Source: Multifurca ochricompacta (Eukaryota > Basidiomycota > Agaricomycetes > Russulales > Russulaceae). From it: DNA of 64,000 nucleotides. The notes beneath the pieces were generated by a model. It saw nothing but the letters and a program-made list of their open reading frames with translations, made no database searches and was not told where the DNA came from. The DNA is taken from assembly GCA_022496185.1 (NCBI GenBank), contig WTXG01000035.1, positions 186,001-250,000 of the forward strand. Direction: 5' to 3'. The position numbers and the translations under genes are program-made. Positions within the stretch are counted from its first letter, which is position 1; every line of letters starts with the position of its first letter. Positions 47,621 through 60,513 of the stretch are shown here, one piece after another.

Positions 47621-48197
47621 TGTTACGTCCGGTGTGAGACGTTCTGCACAACTTGTGCAACAGCGTTGTACGTATGTTCAGATAAGAGGCCAATAGGGCT
47701 TCTTGGAGTTCAGGTGGATGAGTCAAAGTCAAAGGGGCTGTTCCCTAGTGACAATGTTAAGCAGGAAGTGCCAGAAGCACTGAGACGGTCGAGTCAAAGG
47801 TTTCAAGGGGAAGTCCAAAAGACAAACACCGATGTATTCAATAAGTCGAGTCTCAGGTCTACAAGGTAGCTACAGTGGACTTATATACGTAATCGAATGG
47901 GCGTCTATAGATAAGATAACGGAGTCAAGTGGGCCCGAATATACGAAAGCGGAGGGCGTAAAGCCTGGCTTCTGATAGGGGATTAAGTAAGTGTCCGGTC
48001 GTAGAGATAAGGGATAAGATAAGAGTCCAAACACAAGTACAGTAACACAAACATGGACAAAGGTGGTCATGGGGAAGGGAGCAGGGCACGTGAAGGATCC
48101 CACGATGGAGACGTGATCTGATAATGTAAAGTAGGCGGCAGGGAGGGGTCGTCGTTAGGTAGGAGAAAGAAAATGGGAAGAGACGGGGTTCGTAACA
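47621..48197 (-). mobile_element. Solo LTR inside element A gag, TSD CGATA
   Basis: 577 bp, TGTTACGTCC...TTCGTAACA, same family as the LTRs of elements B and C and lying in their orientation (minus). It is flanked by CGATA at 47616-47620 and 48198-48202. Gag is in frame once LTR and one repeat are removed. It is the product of LTR-LTR recombination of a former full element. Confidence 0.93.
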
Positions 48198-48581
48198 CGA
48201 TACCAAGAAAGGAAAAACCAGAGATCAGTGGAAGGCCGCCTTCGGAGTCAAACCTGCCCAGCACACCCAGCAGGACCCAAATGCTATGGACACCTCTGCA
48301 GATCGAGCCCGAGCTCGAGCAACGCTTACAGAAGATGAGCGACAAACCCTCATGAAAGAAGGACGCTGCTTCCGTTGCAGAGCGCTGGGGCACATGTCTA
48401 GAGACTGCCCCAAGAAGGGAGCGCGAGTTGCTGCCACCACCACGGCGCCGGAACAACCCGCTCAGAATAACCCACCGACAGTGGACAAGCAGACTAAAGA
48501 AGAAAAGGCTCAGGATATATGGGCTAATATGATGAAGGAAAGCGAGGAAGTGCGCGCCCTACTAGTAGAAAAGGCGTTTGC

Positions 48582-48588
48582 AAAAAAG
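48582..48588 (+). promoter_or_regulatory. Candidate -1 frameshift site between gag and pol of element A
   Basis: A AAA AAG in gag phase, ten bases before the gag stop. A -1 slip gives the pol frame starting GGA-TTT-TTG-TTA. Element B has A AAG AAG at this place, a weaker site, so this is tentative. Confidence 0.4.
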
Positions 48589-51500
48589 GATTTTTGTTAG
48601 GCTCAAACCCATCGGCCTGGGCATGAGCACTCCATGTTACCTCTGTGTATGCTAGTCGATTCAAATCATTAAAAATACCAGTCCATTTTGAAACTACACA
48701 GAGGACGGCCGATCGAGACATCTTAGTGGACTCAGGAGCCACAGACAATTTTATTCACCCACGACTACTTAGAACAATGGGTTTGGGACAGCTGGCACTT
48801 CCCCAGGAAAAGAACATTTGGAATATTGATGGGACGGCCAACCGCGCGGGAAAGATTACTCACTACACGGATCTGAGGGTTCAGGTTGGAGAAGCTACAA
48901 AGAACATTCGCTTCCTAATAACGGATCTGGGAGACGAAGACCTTATTCTTGGATACCCGTGGCTCGCTGCGTTCGAACCCAAGATCAATTGGGCGGATGC
49001 AACGATGGATAAAGAATCGTACCCCACCATCATCACATCGATGGGCTATGATTACGCAGTCAGACATCCAACAATAAAAGCTACTGGTACAGAGGAAGAA
49101 GACCCAGGCTACTGCTATGTCACCAAAGCGTCAGAATTAGCTCAAAAGGCAATACTAGGGCAGACAGAAAAAACGTACAGCGACGTAGTGCCGAGTGCCT
49201 ACCATCGACACTGGAAGGTGTTTTCGGAGGAAGAATCCCAGCGTTTCCCACCCTCCAGACCATGGGACCACGCCATAGACTTACTCCCAGATACACCAGC
49301 CGCCATAGATTGTAAAATCTACCCACTGTCCCAGTCGGAGCAGGTAGCGTTAACGGAATTTCTTGAAGAACATTTGGCAAAAGGTTACATTCGCCCATCC
49401 AAGTCGCAATACGCCTCGCCCTTCTTCTTCATCAAGAAGAAGGATGGCAAACTGCGGCCGGTTCAGGATTATCGACAAATCAATGCGTATACTGTGAAAA
49501 ATGCCTACCCCCTGCCGCTCATCTCCGAACTCATCGACATTATGAGGGATAAATCTCTCTTTTCAAAAATGGACGTGCGGTGGGGCTACAACAATGTTAG
49601 AATCAGGGAAGGTGACCAGTGCAAGGCAGCGTTCAAGACAAATCAAGGGTTGTTCGAACCCAATGTCATGTTCTTTGGTCTCACGAATTCGCCGGCAACA
49701 TTCCAGTCTATGATGAATCACATCTTCCGTGATCTTATTCTCACAGGAGAAGTAGTGGTCTACATGGACGACATCCTGGTCGCTACCTCAGACAATTTAG
49801 ACCACCATCGAGACCGAGTGCATCAGGTACTGGACATACTACAAGAACATGACCTATATCTCAAACCTGCTAAATGTTCCTTTGAGCAACGGAGTGTTGA
49901 GTACCTAGGAGTCATCTTGGAAGGAGGACGAGTGCGTATGGACCCCATTAAAGTACAAGGGATCTGAGAGTGGCCAGTGCCAACTTGTGTCAAAGATGTC
50001 CAGTCGTTCATCGGATTCTGCAACTTCTATCGACAATTCGTCAAGGGATTTTCGGGCATAGCACGGCCACTGAACGACCTACTGAAAAAGGATGTACCAT
50101 GGCACTGGGGTATGACACAGCAGCGAGCATTCGAGCAGATAAGGGACCTTGTTGGTTCAGAACCAGTACTCATCCAGCCAGATCTGAATCGCCCCTTCGA
50201 ACTAGAGGTGGATGCCTCTCACTTTGCAAACAGAGCAGTATTATACCAGAGAGATGCCACGCAAATACTTCATCCAGTGGCATACTACTCCGAAACCTTC
50301 TCCTCAGCTGAAAGAAATTATGACATCTGGGACAGGGAGCTCTTAGCCATAGTTAAAGCATTGCGACACTGGCGACCCTACCTGGCAGGAACCCCGCACA
50401 AGACCATCATCTACACTGACCATTCCAATCTATTATATTGGAAAGAGCCCCACAAAATCAGTCGACGCGTGGCACGAGAAGTCTTGGAGTTGGAGGAGTA
50501 TAACTTTACATTGAAACATATCGCAGGGAGCCAGAACGCCAGAGCAGATGCATTATCACGAAGGCCAGATATGCATACAGGAGAGGACGACAATAATGAA
50601 ATCACCGTCCTCCCAGAGGAGGTCTTTGCAAAAATGGCCGTGGTCAGTCTCCACAACATGGACCTTTGGGCACAAGTCTCCCAAAACATGAACCAAGACC
50701 TGTGCCTTTCATGGGCCGACGCTCACAATTTAAAGAAAATTGATGGTCTTTGGTGGAAAGACGGGGATCGACTCGTTGTCACCGGTGGCAACAACATTAA
50801 GAGGGGGGTGATCCATTTTCATCACGACCTTCCCTCTGCTGGCCATCCAGGTATCGCCAACACCTACGCCCTGGCTAAAAGAGACTATTGGTGGCCCAAC
50901 ATGAAGAAGGACATTGAAAGCTATGTACAAGGATGTGCGTCATGTCAAGCAAACAAGGTGAACACGCACCCGAGGATCCCACCAATGTACCCCATCACTC
51001 CTATTGCATCAACCCCGTTCCAGACCATTGCCATGGATTTCATTGTCAAGCTGCCCAAATCACAAGGCTTCGACACTATCCTCACAATTACGGACCACGA
51101 TTGCTCCAAAGCGGCCCTCTTTATCCCCTGTAACGAAACCATCACAGCCGAAGGAGTGGCAAAACTCTACCTGAATCACATGTACCGTCACTACGGACTC
51201 CCCAAGAAGGTCATCTCTGATAGGGATACTCGTTTCACATCAGCATTCGCAAAGGCCTTATGCAAACATTGGACATCACGCAGAACATTTCTACAGCATA
51301 CCACCCCCAAACGGACGGACAGTCGGAGTGGACGAACCAATGGCTAGAACAGTACCTTCAATTCTGGTGCAACAGCAGGCAAGATGACTGGGCAGAATGG
51401 CTATCGACTGTGGAGTTTGCCCATAACTCATGGCCTAACAGCACGACAAAAGCTACCCCTTTTTCCCTTATCATGGGCTGGACCCCACGCACCACATGGA

Positions 51501-52047
51501 CGATAAGCCCACCAACGTCCCGTCCGTAACTGAGCGGATAAGCCAATGGAAAGAACTGCAACAATCAGCCAATGAGAATCTGGTAAAGGTGCAGCAACTT
51601 CTGACAGCACGGCCAAGCATGTTCACACCTTATTGGACCAATGACTGGGTATGGCTCGAGGGCAGGAACATTCACATGTCACACCCCTCGGCCAAACTAG
51701 CGCCCCGACGTCACGGACCTTTCCAGATCACAAGGAAGCTGTCGGATGTATCATATGAATTGAAACTACCGCCGAGATGGAAGATCCACCCGGTCTTCCA
51801 TGCCAAGCTTCTGACCCCTTACAAGGAAACCTCCATTCATGGAGGGAACTTCCCAAGACCCCTGCCTGACCTTATCAATGGCGAAGAAGAATGGGAAGTG
51901 GAACGTGTTCTAGACTCCAAGCGACAGGGCCGAGGGCGCAGATTGTACTACCTAATCAAGTGGAAGGGATTCCCAGACTCCGACAATTCGTGGGAACCAG
52001 CCGGAGATATCTTTGCCCCGGACCTTATCTCGGAGTTCCACGTCTGA
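48588..52047 (+). pseudogene. Element A pol: protease, RT, RNase H, integrase, chromodomain
   Basis: Protease DILVDSGATDNFIHP; RT with [36 protein letters not shown] and YMDDILVAT; RNase H with LEVDASHFANRAVLYQ and NARADALSRRPD; integrase with HHDLPSAGHPG, CASCQANK, AMDFIVKLPKSQ, VISDRDTRFTS and STAYHPQTDGQSE; chromodomain EWEVERVLDSKRQGRG with YLIKWKGFPDSDNSWEPAGD. In-frame TGA at 48624-48626 and 49965-49967, where element B has Arg codons. Single-base deletions at about 51263 and 51494 shift the frame. The final stop TGA (52045-52047) also replaces an Arg codon present in B and C. Confidence 0.92.
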
Positions 52048-53101
52048 CATCCAGAAGCGCCTAAGAATGCTTAAAAGGAGCAACCCAGAACCCGGTCAAA
52101 TTCCCCAGTACATGCTCTCTCAGCAACATTCTAACACCATCCACTCAATTATGTCTTTTGTCGCTGCCAATGCTGCCGTCGATGCCTTCACCGCCACCAC
52201 TGTGGTGGTTGGGAACTTCCCATCCACCCATCCCTCTACACATCCCTCTTCCCCCATCGATTATGAAGCTGCCGAGGCCCGAGTCAAAAACCAGTCCCTG
52301 AACCCAAACGACGATTTTGAACACAGTGAAGAACCACACCCAAATGACCTGTTGGGTATGGAGCTAGATAATGAGGTGCTGGAATTCCCTTTCTTTACCA
52401 ATAACCCCAATTCCTCGACCTATTTCCCCCTCGAGATCACCATGGCTGACGGGACTGTTGCCATCGCCAAATACATATTCTACACCAACGGAGGAATGGA
52501 TGTTGCTGGGTGCATGAAGAAAGACGGCCCTGTCTATGGGGCCCCAGTCTATTTAGAAGAAAGGTATACAGGATGCCTCCATCACACGATGACTGACGAG
52601 CAGCTCGGACACCTGGCTGCCGAAGACTCCCGCACCTTCGCAATCGATGAGGTACTGAATGATATGCGCCTTCCGCGTCTCAAAGCTGAGGTGATGAGAC
52701 TGCGGAAGAATTTGACACTGCGCACCATGCTTAACAAACAGTATAAGGAACACGCGAAGATGATGGCGAGGCTGACGAACGGGATGTTCCAAGTTGAGCA
52801 GGAGTTGGTGGAGATAAGGAAGAGGCTAGAGAAAGGGGACGCCTATCAGACGATCGCTGAACGGTACGCCGATACATATGCACGACCCCTCCCCCCACGG
52901 TCATTAGGGGCCGCCCCGACGCTGATACCGAACCGGTTCGAAATGCCGCGCATGCATGAGAACCCTCGTGGAGAGACGTGCTGGCGATGTGATAGTAAGT
53001 ATCACATTAGCTGGAACTGCCCCTTGAACCGCAAGTGGTGTCAGCACTGTCGCAGTAACCTCCATTGGAGCCGGTACTGCATCTTCCGCCGAGTGGGAGT
53101 T

Positions 53102-53679
53102 TGTTACGTCCAGTGCGAGACGTTCGGCACGACTTGTGCGACAGCGTTCTACGTGTGTTCAGATAAGAGGTCAATAGGGCCTCTTGGAGTTTAAGATGAA
53201 TGAGTCAAAGTCGACGGGGCTGTTCCTGAGTGACTATGTTGAGCGGAAAGTGCCAAAAGCACTGAGACAGTCGAGTCAAGGGTTTCAAGGGGAAGTCCAG
53301 AAGACAAACACCGATGTATTCAATAAGTCGAGTCTGAGGTCTACAAGGTAGCTACAGTGGACTTATATACGTAATCGAATGGGCATCTATAGATAAGATA
53401 ACGGAGTCAAGTGGGCCCGAATATACGAAAGTGGAGGGCGTAAAGCCTGGCTTCTGATAGGGGATTAAGTAAGTGTCCGGTCGTAAAGATAAGGGACAAG
53501 ATAAGAGTCCAAACACAAGTACAGCAACACAAACATAGGCAAAGGCAATCACGGGGAAGGGAGCAAGGCACGTGAAGGATCCCACGATGGAGACGTAATC
53601 TGATAATGTAAGGTGGGCGGCAAGGAGGGGTCATCGTTAGGTAGGAGAAAGAAAGTCGGAAGAGACGGGGTTCATAACA
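53102..53679 (-). repeat. 3' LTR of element B
   Basis: 578 bp, on the plus strand TGTTACGTCC...TTCATAACA. The inner edge borders the polypurine tract (CACCCCCTCTTCTGG on the plus strand). Confidence 0.93.
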
Positions 53680-53710
53680 TCACCCCCTCTTCTGGTTCTA
53701 GCAGACCCGG

Positions 53711-54892
53711 CTAGAAACGACTCGTACGTCATCATCCTGTATCAACTCCAAGTAATCGTCGCTACATTACGATCATCCATCGTATAATTCTCCTTGTCCG
53801 AGTCCTGCGGACATTGGTGGGTACGAAGGAACCCATACGGACCGCCTGACCACATAGGCGGCACATGTCGTAGATCGGGCAGTCCAACTCGCGGTGTCCT
53901 GAGTTATGGCGGAGGCACTTGCCGCACCATCCCGACGGATTGACGATCGTCGGGGCAACTCCCACACGGCGGAAGATGCAGAAGCGGCTCCAATGGAGGT
54001 TGCTGCGACAGTGCCGACACCACTTGCGGTTCAGGGGCAGTTCCAGCTGATGTGATACTTGCTATCACATCGCCAGCACGTTCTCCACGAGGGTTCTCAT
54101 GCATGCGCGGCATCTCGAACCGGTTCGGCAGCAACACGGGGCAGCCCCCAATGATCGTGGGGGAGGGGTCGAGCATATGTATCGCGTACCTCTCGGCAAT
54201 CGTCTGGTAGGCGTCTCCTATCTCCAGCCTCTTCCTGATCTCCACCAACTCCTGTTCCACTTGGAACATCCCGTTCGTCAGCCTTGCCATCATCTTCGCA
54301 TGCTCTTTATACTGTCTGTTAAGCGTTGTGCGCAATGTCAAGTTCTTCCGCAGTCTCATCACCTCGGCTTTGAGACGCGGAAGGCGCATGTCGTTGAGCA
54401 CCTCGTCGATGGCAAAGGCGCGGGGTCTTCAGCAGCCAGATGTCCAAGCTGCTCGTCAGTCATGGTGTGGTGAAGACGTCCTGTATACCTTTCTTCTAAA
54501 TAGACCGGGGCCCCATAGACAGGGCCATCTTTCTTCATACACCCAGCGACATCCATTCCTCCATTGGTGTAGAATATGTATTGGCGATGGCACAGTCCCA
54601 TCAGCCATGGTGATCTCGAGGGGAAAGTAGGTCGAGGAGTTGGGGTTGTTGGAAGAAGGGAATCGGGCACCTCGTCATCCACTCCATGCCGAGCAGGTCA
54701 TTTGGGTGTGGCTCTTCGCTGTGCTCGAAATCATCGTTCGGGTTGGGGGACTGGTTTTTGACCCGGGCTCGGCAGCTTCGTAATCAATCGGGGAGGAGGG
54801 ACGTGTGGAGGGATGAGCGGAAGGGAAGTTCTCAACCACTACGTGGTGGCGGTGAAGGCATCGACGGCAGCGTTGGCAGCGACAAAAGACAT
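53711..54892 (-). pseudogene. Element B third ORF, frameshifted
   Basis: Same protein as in element C: start at 54892, FTNNP/YFPLEI-type block, VAGCMKKDGPVYGAPVYLEE, coiled-coil region and the terminal VAPTIVNPSGWCGKCLRHNS. At least three single-base changes split it into separate frames (54359-54682, 53904-54401, 53762-53965). Confidence 0.85.
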
Positions 54893-54966
54893 GATGGATT
54901 GGATAGTGTTAGAACGTTGCTGGGGAGCATGTACTGAGAAATGGATGGGACTTCGGGGCGTTTCTT

Positions 54967-57900
54967 TTAAGCATTTCTAGGCGCTTCTGGATGCCGAATG
55001 TGGAACTCCGAGATAAGGGTCGGAGCAGAGATATCCCCGGCGGGTTCCCACGAATTGTCAGAGTCTGGGAATCCCTTCCACTTGATCAGGTAATGTAGTT
55101 TGCGCCCTCGGCCTTGTCGCTTGGAGTCTAGAACGCGCTCCACTTCCCATTCTTCTTCGCCATCGATAAGGTCAGGCGGGGGTCTCGGGAAGTTCTCTCC
55201 ATGAATGGAGGTTTCCTTGTAAGGGGTCAGAAGCTTGGCATGGAAGACTGGATGGATCTTCCATTTCGGCGGTAACTGCAACTCGTAAGACACATCTGAC
55301 AGCTTCCTTGTGATCCGGAAGGGTCCGTGACGTCGGGGCGCTAATTTGGCCGAGGGGTGTGACGTGTGAATGTTCCTACCCTCGAGCCATACCCAGTCAT
55401 TGGTCTGATAAGGTGTGAATGTGCTTGGCTGTGCTGCCAGAAGCTGTTGCGCCTTTACCAGATTTTCATTGGCTGATTTCCGCAGTCCTCCCATTGGCCG
55501 ATTCGTTCGGTTACTGACGGGACGTTGATAGGCTTATCTGCCCATGTGGTGCGTGGAGTCCAGCCCATGATAAGGGAGAAGGGGGTGGATTTCGTCGTTC
55601 CATTGGGCCATGAGTTGTGAGCGAATTCCGCCGTCGACAGCCATTCTGCCCAGTCGTCTGCCTGCCGTTGCACCAAAACCGGAGATACTGTTCTAACCAT
55701 TGATTCGTCCGCTCGGACTGTCCGTCTGTCTGTGGATGGTATGCCGTCGAGATGTTCTGCGTGATGTCCAGCGTCTTGCATAAGGCCCTCGCAAACGCCG
55801 ATGTGAAACGGGTGTCTCGGTCAGAGATGATCTTTTTAGGGAGTCCGTAGTGACGGTATACATGGTTCAGGTATAGTTTCGCCACTCCTTCGGCTGTGAT
55901 AGTTTCGTTGCAGGGAATGAAGAGGGCCGCTTTGGAGCAATCATGATCCGTGACTGTAAGGATAGTGTCAAAGCCTTGTGATTTGGGCAGCTTGACAATG
56001 AAGTCCATGGCGATGGTCTGGAAAGGAGTCGATGTACTGGGAGTAATGGGGAGCATTGGTGGGATTTTTGGGTGCGTGTTCACCTTGTTTGCTTGACATG
56101 ATGCGCATCCTCGTACGTAGCTCTCGATGTCCTTTTTCATATTGGGCCACCAATAGTCTCGTTTGGCCAGGGCGTAGGTGTTGGCAATGCCTGGATGGCC
56201 AGCGGAGGGAAGGTCGTGATGAAAATGGATCACCCCCCTCTTAATGTTGTCGCCACCGGTGACAACGAGTCGGTCCCCGTCTTTCCACCACAGACCATTG
56301 ATCTTCTTTAGATTATGAGCATCAGCCCATGAACGGCACAGGTCTTGGTTCATGTTTTGGGAACTTGTGCCCAAAGGTCCATGTCGTGGAGACTGACAAC
56401 GGCCGTCTTGGCAAATACTTCCTCTGGGAGGACGTGATGTCGTTATTGTCGTCCTCCCCTGTATGCATGTCTGGTCTGCGCGATAATGCATCTGCTCTAG
56501 CGTTCTGACTCCCAGCAATGTGTTTCAGTGTGAAGTTGTATTCTTCCAGTTCCAAGACCTCTCGTGCCACACGTCGACTGATTTTATGGGGTTCTTTCCA
56601 GTATAGCAGGTTGGAATGATCAGTATGGATGATGGTCTTGTGGGGGGTTCCTGCCAAATAGGGTCGCCAGTGTCGTAATGCCTTGACGATGGCTAAGAGC
56701 TCTCTGTCCCAGATGTCGTAGTTTCTTTCGGCTGGGGAGAAGGTTTCAGAGTAGTATGCCACTGGGTGAAGCACTTGTGCGGCATCTCTCTGGTATAATA
56801 CTGCCCCGTTCGCAAAGTGTGAGGCGTCCACCTCTACCTCAAAGGGGTGGCTCAGATCTGGTTGGATAAGTACTGGTTCCGAGCCGACGAGGTCCCTGAT
56901 CTGTTCAAACGCTCGCTGTTGTGCGTCACCCAATGCCATGGTGTGTCCTTTTTCAGCAGGTCATTCAGTGGTCGTGCTATGCCGGAAAATCCCTTGACGA
57001 ATCGCGATAGAAGTTACAGAATCCGATGAACGATCGGACATCCTTGACGCAGGTCGGCACGGGCCACTCCCGGATTCCCTGTACTTTCACGGGATCCATG
57101 CGCACTTGTCCTCCTTCCAAGATGACCCCTAGATACTCAACGCTCCGTTGTTCGAAGGAGCATTTGGCAGGTTTGAGGTAGAGATCATGTTCTGCAGTAT
57201 ATCCAGTACCTGATGTACACGACGTCGATGGTGGTCCAAATCATCTGTGGTGGCTACTAGGATGTCGTCCATGTAGACCACTACTTCTCCTGTGAGAATG
57301 AGATCGCGGAAGATGTGGTTCATCATAGACTGAAACGTTGCCGGCGAGTTTGTGAGACCAAAAACATAACATTGGGTTCGAACAACCTTGATTTGTTTTG
57401 AACGCCGCCTTGCACTGGTCACCTTCCTTGATTCTAACGTTGTTGTAGCCCCATCGTACGTCCATCTTCGAGAAGAGGACTTATCCTCATGGTGTCAATG
57501 AGTTCGGAGATGAGCGGCAGGGGGTAGGCATTCTTTACGGTGTACGTGTTAATTCGCCGGTAATCCTGAACTGGTCGCAGCTTGCCGTCCTTCTTTTTGA
57601 TGAAGAAGAAGGGCGAGGCGTACTGCACTTGGATGGGCGAATATATCCTTTTGCCAAATGTTCTTCAAGGAATTCTGTCAGTGCCACCTGCTCGGACTGG
57701 ACAGCGGATAGATTTTGCAATCTATTGCTGTAGGTGTATCGGGGAGTAGGTCTATGGCGTGGTCCCATGGTCTGGAAGGTGGAAAGCGCTGGGATTCTTC
57801 TTCAGAGAACACCTTCCAATGCCTATGGTAGACACTCGGCACTATGTCCTGTATGTCTTTTCTGTCTGCCCTTGTATTGCTTTTTGGGCTAACTCTGATG

Positions 57901-58437
57901 CTTTAGTGGCGTAACAGCGACCTGGGTCTTCCTCTCCTGTATTCGTGGCTTTTATTGTCGGATGTCTGACTGCGTAGTCATAGCCTATGGACGTAATGAT
58001 GGTGGGATATGATTCTTTGTCCATTGTTGCGTCAGCCCAGTTGATCTTGGGCTCAAACGCGGCAAGCCACGGATACCTAAATAAGATCTTGTCTCCCAGG
58101 TCTGTAATCAGGAAACGAATGTTCTTCGTGGTTTCTCCAACCTGGACCTTCAGATCCGTGTAATGGTGATCTTTCCAGCGCGGTTGGCCGTTCCGTCAAT
58201 GTTCCAAATGTTCTTTTCCTGGGGAAGTGCCAGCCGTCCCAGACCCATCGTCTTGATTAGTTGTGGGTGAATAAAATTGTCTGTGGCTCCGGAATCCACT
58301 AAAATATCTCGATCGGCCGTCCTCTGTGTAGTTTCAAAATGGACTGGTATTTTCAATGATTTGAATCGACTAGCATACACAGAGGTAACATGGAGTGCTC
58401 GTGCCCAGGCCGATGGGTTTGAGCCTAACAAAAATCC
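54967..58437 (-). pseudogene. Element B pol, frameshifted
   Basis: Same domain order as element A pol: DSGATDNFIHPQLI (protease), VVVYMDDILVATTDD (RT), DASHFANGAVLYQRDA (RNase H, with the Gly that is Arg in A), integrase zinc site and core, chromodomain. Breaks occur near 57430-57480, 57630, 56930-57000, 56400-56510 and 55490-55700. The pol end reads HIRHPEAPRNA, showing that the family's pol normally extends past the point where A stops. Confidence 0.9.
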
Positions 58438-59922
58438 TTCTTTGCAAACGCCTTTTCTACTAGTATGGCGCGCACTTCCTCACTCTCCTTCATCATGTTG
58501 GCCCATATGTCCTGAGCTTTTTCTTCTTTTGACCGTTGTCCACGGTGGGGGGTTGTTCTGAACAGGGTGTTCTGGTGCCACCGTGGCGACGGCAACTCGT
58601 GCTCCCTTCTTGGGACAGTCCCGGGACATTGTCCCAATGCTCTGCAACGGAAGCAGCGCCCTTCTTTCATTAATGTCTGCCGCTCGTCTTCTGTAAGTGC
58701 GCCCGAGCTCGGGCTCGATCTGCAGAGTATCCATAGCGTTTGGATCCCTCTGCCATGTGGCGCGGGCTTCACTCCGAACGCTGCCTTCCACTGGTCTCGG
58801 GTTTTTCCCTTTTTGGTGTCACTCCAAACCTTGTCTGGAATCAAGGTAGTCTTGTTGCTGTCTTCGAGCAGCGTCAACCCAAGTGTCCCAGTCGTGGGGG
58901 TGATGAAACTGAATAATATTCTTGACCAGGGGGTTGGGCAAACCCTGTGAAAAGAGGTCTAACGTTGCCTCTTCATCCGTGTCATAGCCGGCCCTGTTGG
59001 CTAGACTTCTGAACTTGGCGACATATGCGTCAAGTTCTCCCTTCTCCATTCTAAGGGACTTTAATTCCCGGGCTGCCTTCTGCTTGGCCTGCCCATCCGT
59101 GAAGGCATCTTTGAACCGCTCAGCGATGGTCTCCCAAAGACCTTCACTAGTGGTACGACGCCCACTTCGACTTGTTCATTCAGCCACTCCAGCTGTTCCA
59201 TGGTCCAGTCGTCAACCGCATCCCCCCGAATCAGGGAAAGGAACAGATTGGCTCGTTGAAATGGATTGACAATCTGTGGGACGTCATGGTTGAAGTTTTT
59301 AAAGGTTGTGAACTCCAACATGAATTTTTTGCTCTGTGAGCGGTCCCCAGTGAACGTTTGGGGAAGCACTCCTGATAATCGTCCGGACGGGGGGGGAATG
59401 TTTGGTGGTGCTGCCACTGGGGCTGGTGGGCGGGGTCTGGAAGCTGGGCGGCAATGGTAGACATGTTTTGGTAAACGGGGTGACGGTGTTGGTGGATTGT
59501 ATAGAGATCTGGGGAGTTGTCAAAGCAGGGGCTCTGAACGTGACAACTTCGGGTGCAACTGGGGCTGTAGACGACGCTAATACCAGTGCTTCTTCGCTAG
59601 GTTCTTCTACGTACTCCTCTGGTTCGGAGTCCGTGACAATGGCCGGAGGGTTTTCTCTCCACGGGCCTAGTCCAAATTCAGGTGGGGCAGGTCTGGTTGT
59701 AACCCAAGAGTTTCGACTGTCCGAGTATCGGATACAATACCAAACTCTTTTCTCTTCGTCGTATTCTACCGGTTGGTATCTTCCGTCGTGATAGACGTAG
59801 TATCCAAACTCGGATTCAAATCTTCCAGGCGGCAGAGCCAAGTACTTGCTGTGAAAGATTATCTCGTCTCTGCGTTCGATGAGCTCTTCTCGGAAGAGGG
59901 TCTGACTGCGGCTGGAAGCCAC
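58438..59922 (-). pseudogene. Element B gag, frameshifted
   Basis: N-terminus ASSRSQTLFREELIERRD again lacks an ATG (GTG at 59922). The capsid region FTGDRSQSKKFMLEFTTF, AVDDWTMEQLEWLNEQ and LDAYVAKFRSLANRAGY is present. A zinc-knuckle relic CFRCRALG is cut by a shift near 58640. Confidence 0.87.
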
Positions 59923-59928
59923 TGTGAG

Positions 59929-59941
59929 AGACTCGACTTGA
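59929..59941 (-). promoter_or_regulatory. Self-primer binding site of element B
   Basis: Minus strand TCAAGTCGAGTCT, directly after the 5' LTR. It is perfectly complementary over 11 nt to AGACTCGACTT at 60159-60169 (minus strand), which lies 34 bp past the LTR TATA box (60197-60203). Confidence 0.78.
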
Positions 59942-60513
59942 TGTTACGTCTGGTGCGAGACGTTCGCACGACTTGTGCGACAGCGTTCTACGTGTGTTCA
60001 GATAAGAGGTCAATAGGCCTCTTGGAGTTTAAGATGAATGAGTCAAAGTCGACGGGGCTGTTCCGAGTGACATGTTGAGCGGAAGTGCCAAAAGCACTGA
60101 GACGGTCGAGTCAAGGGTTCAAGGGGAAGTCCAGAAGACAAACACCGATGTATTCAATAAGTCGAGTCTGAGGTCTACAAGGTAGCTACAGTGGACTTAT
60201 ATACGTAATCGAATGGGCGTCTATAGATAAGATAACGGAGTCAAGTGGGCCCGAATATACGAAAGCGGAGGGCGTAAAGCCTGGCTTCTGATAGGGGATT
60301 AAGTAAGTGTCCGGTCGTAAAGATAAGGGACAAGATAAGAGTCCAAACACAAGTACAGCAACACAAACATAGGCAAAGGCAATCACGGGGAAGGGAGCAA
60401 GGCACGTGAAGGATCCCACGATGGAGACGTAATCTGATAATGTAAGGTGGGCGGCAAGGAGGGGTCATCGTTAGGTAGGAGAAAGAAAGTCGGAAGAGAC
60501 AGGGTTCGTAACA
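59942..60513 (-). repeat. 5' LTR of element B
   Basis: 572 bp, nearly identical to 53102-53679 but with several single-base deletions (for example TTCGGCAC to TTCGCAC and GGGTTTC to GGGTTC). Confidence 0.93.

Larger units (their letters stand above)
46504..48600 (+). pseudogene. Element A gag, split by a solo LTR
   Basis: The capsid region (FTGDRSQSKKFMLEFTTF, LFLSLIRGDAVDDWTMEQ, LDAYVAKFRSLANRAGY) runs to 47620. The solo LTR and one CGATA copy interrupt it, and the frame resumes exactly at 48203 with KKGKTRDQWKAAFGV. The zinc knuckle CFRCRALGHMSRDC and KAFAKKDFC then end at TAG 48598-48600. The conserved N-terminus ASSRSQTLFREELIERRD has no in-frame ATG ahead of it: translation would have to start at GTG (46504), another non-AUG codon, or after splicing. 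Confidence 0.88.
53102..60513 (-). mobile_element. Element B: full-length family member (-), TSD GAGTT, inserted in element A ORF3
   Basis: 7,412 bp with both LTRs, gag, pol and third ORF on the minus strand. GAGTT flanks it at 53097-53101 and 60514-60518. Reading frames are interrupted by many single-base deletions. Confidence 0.95.
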
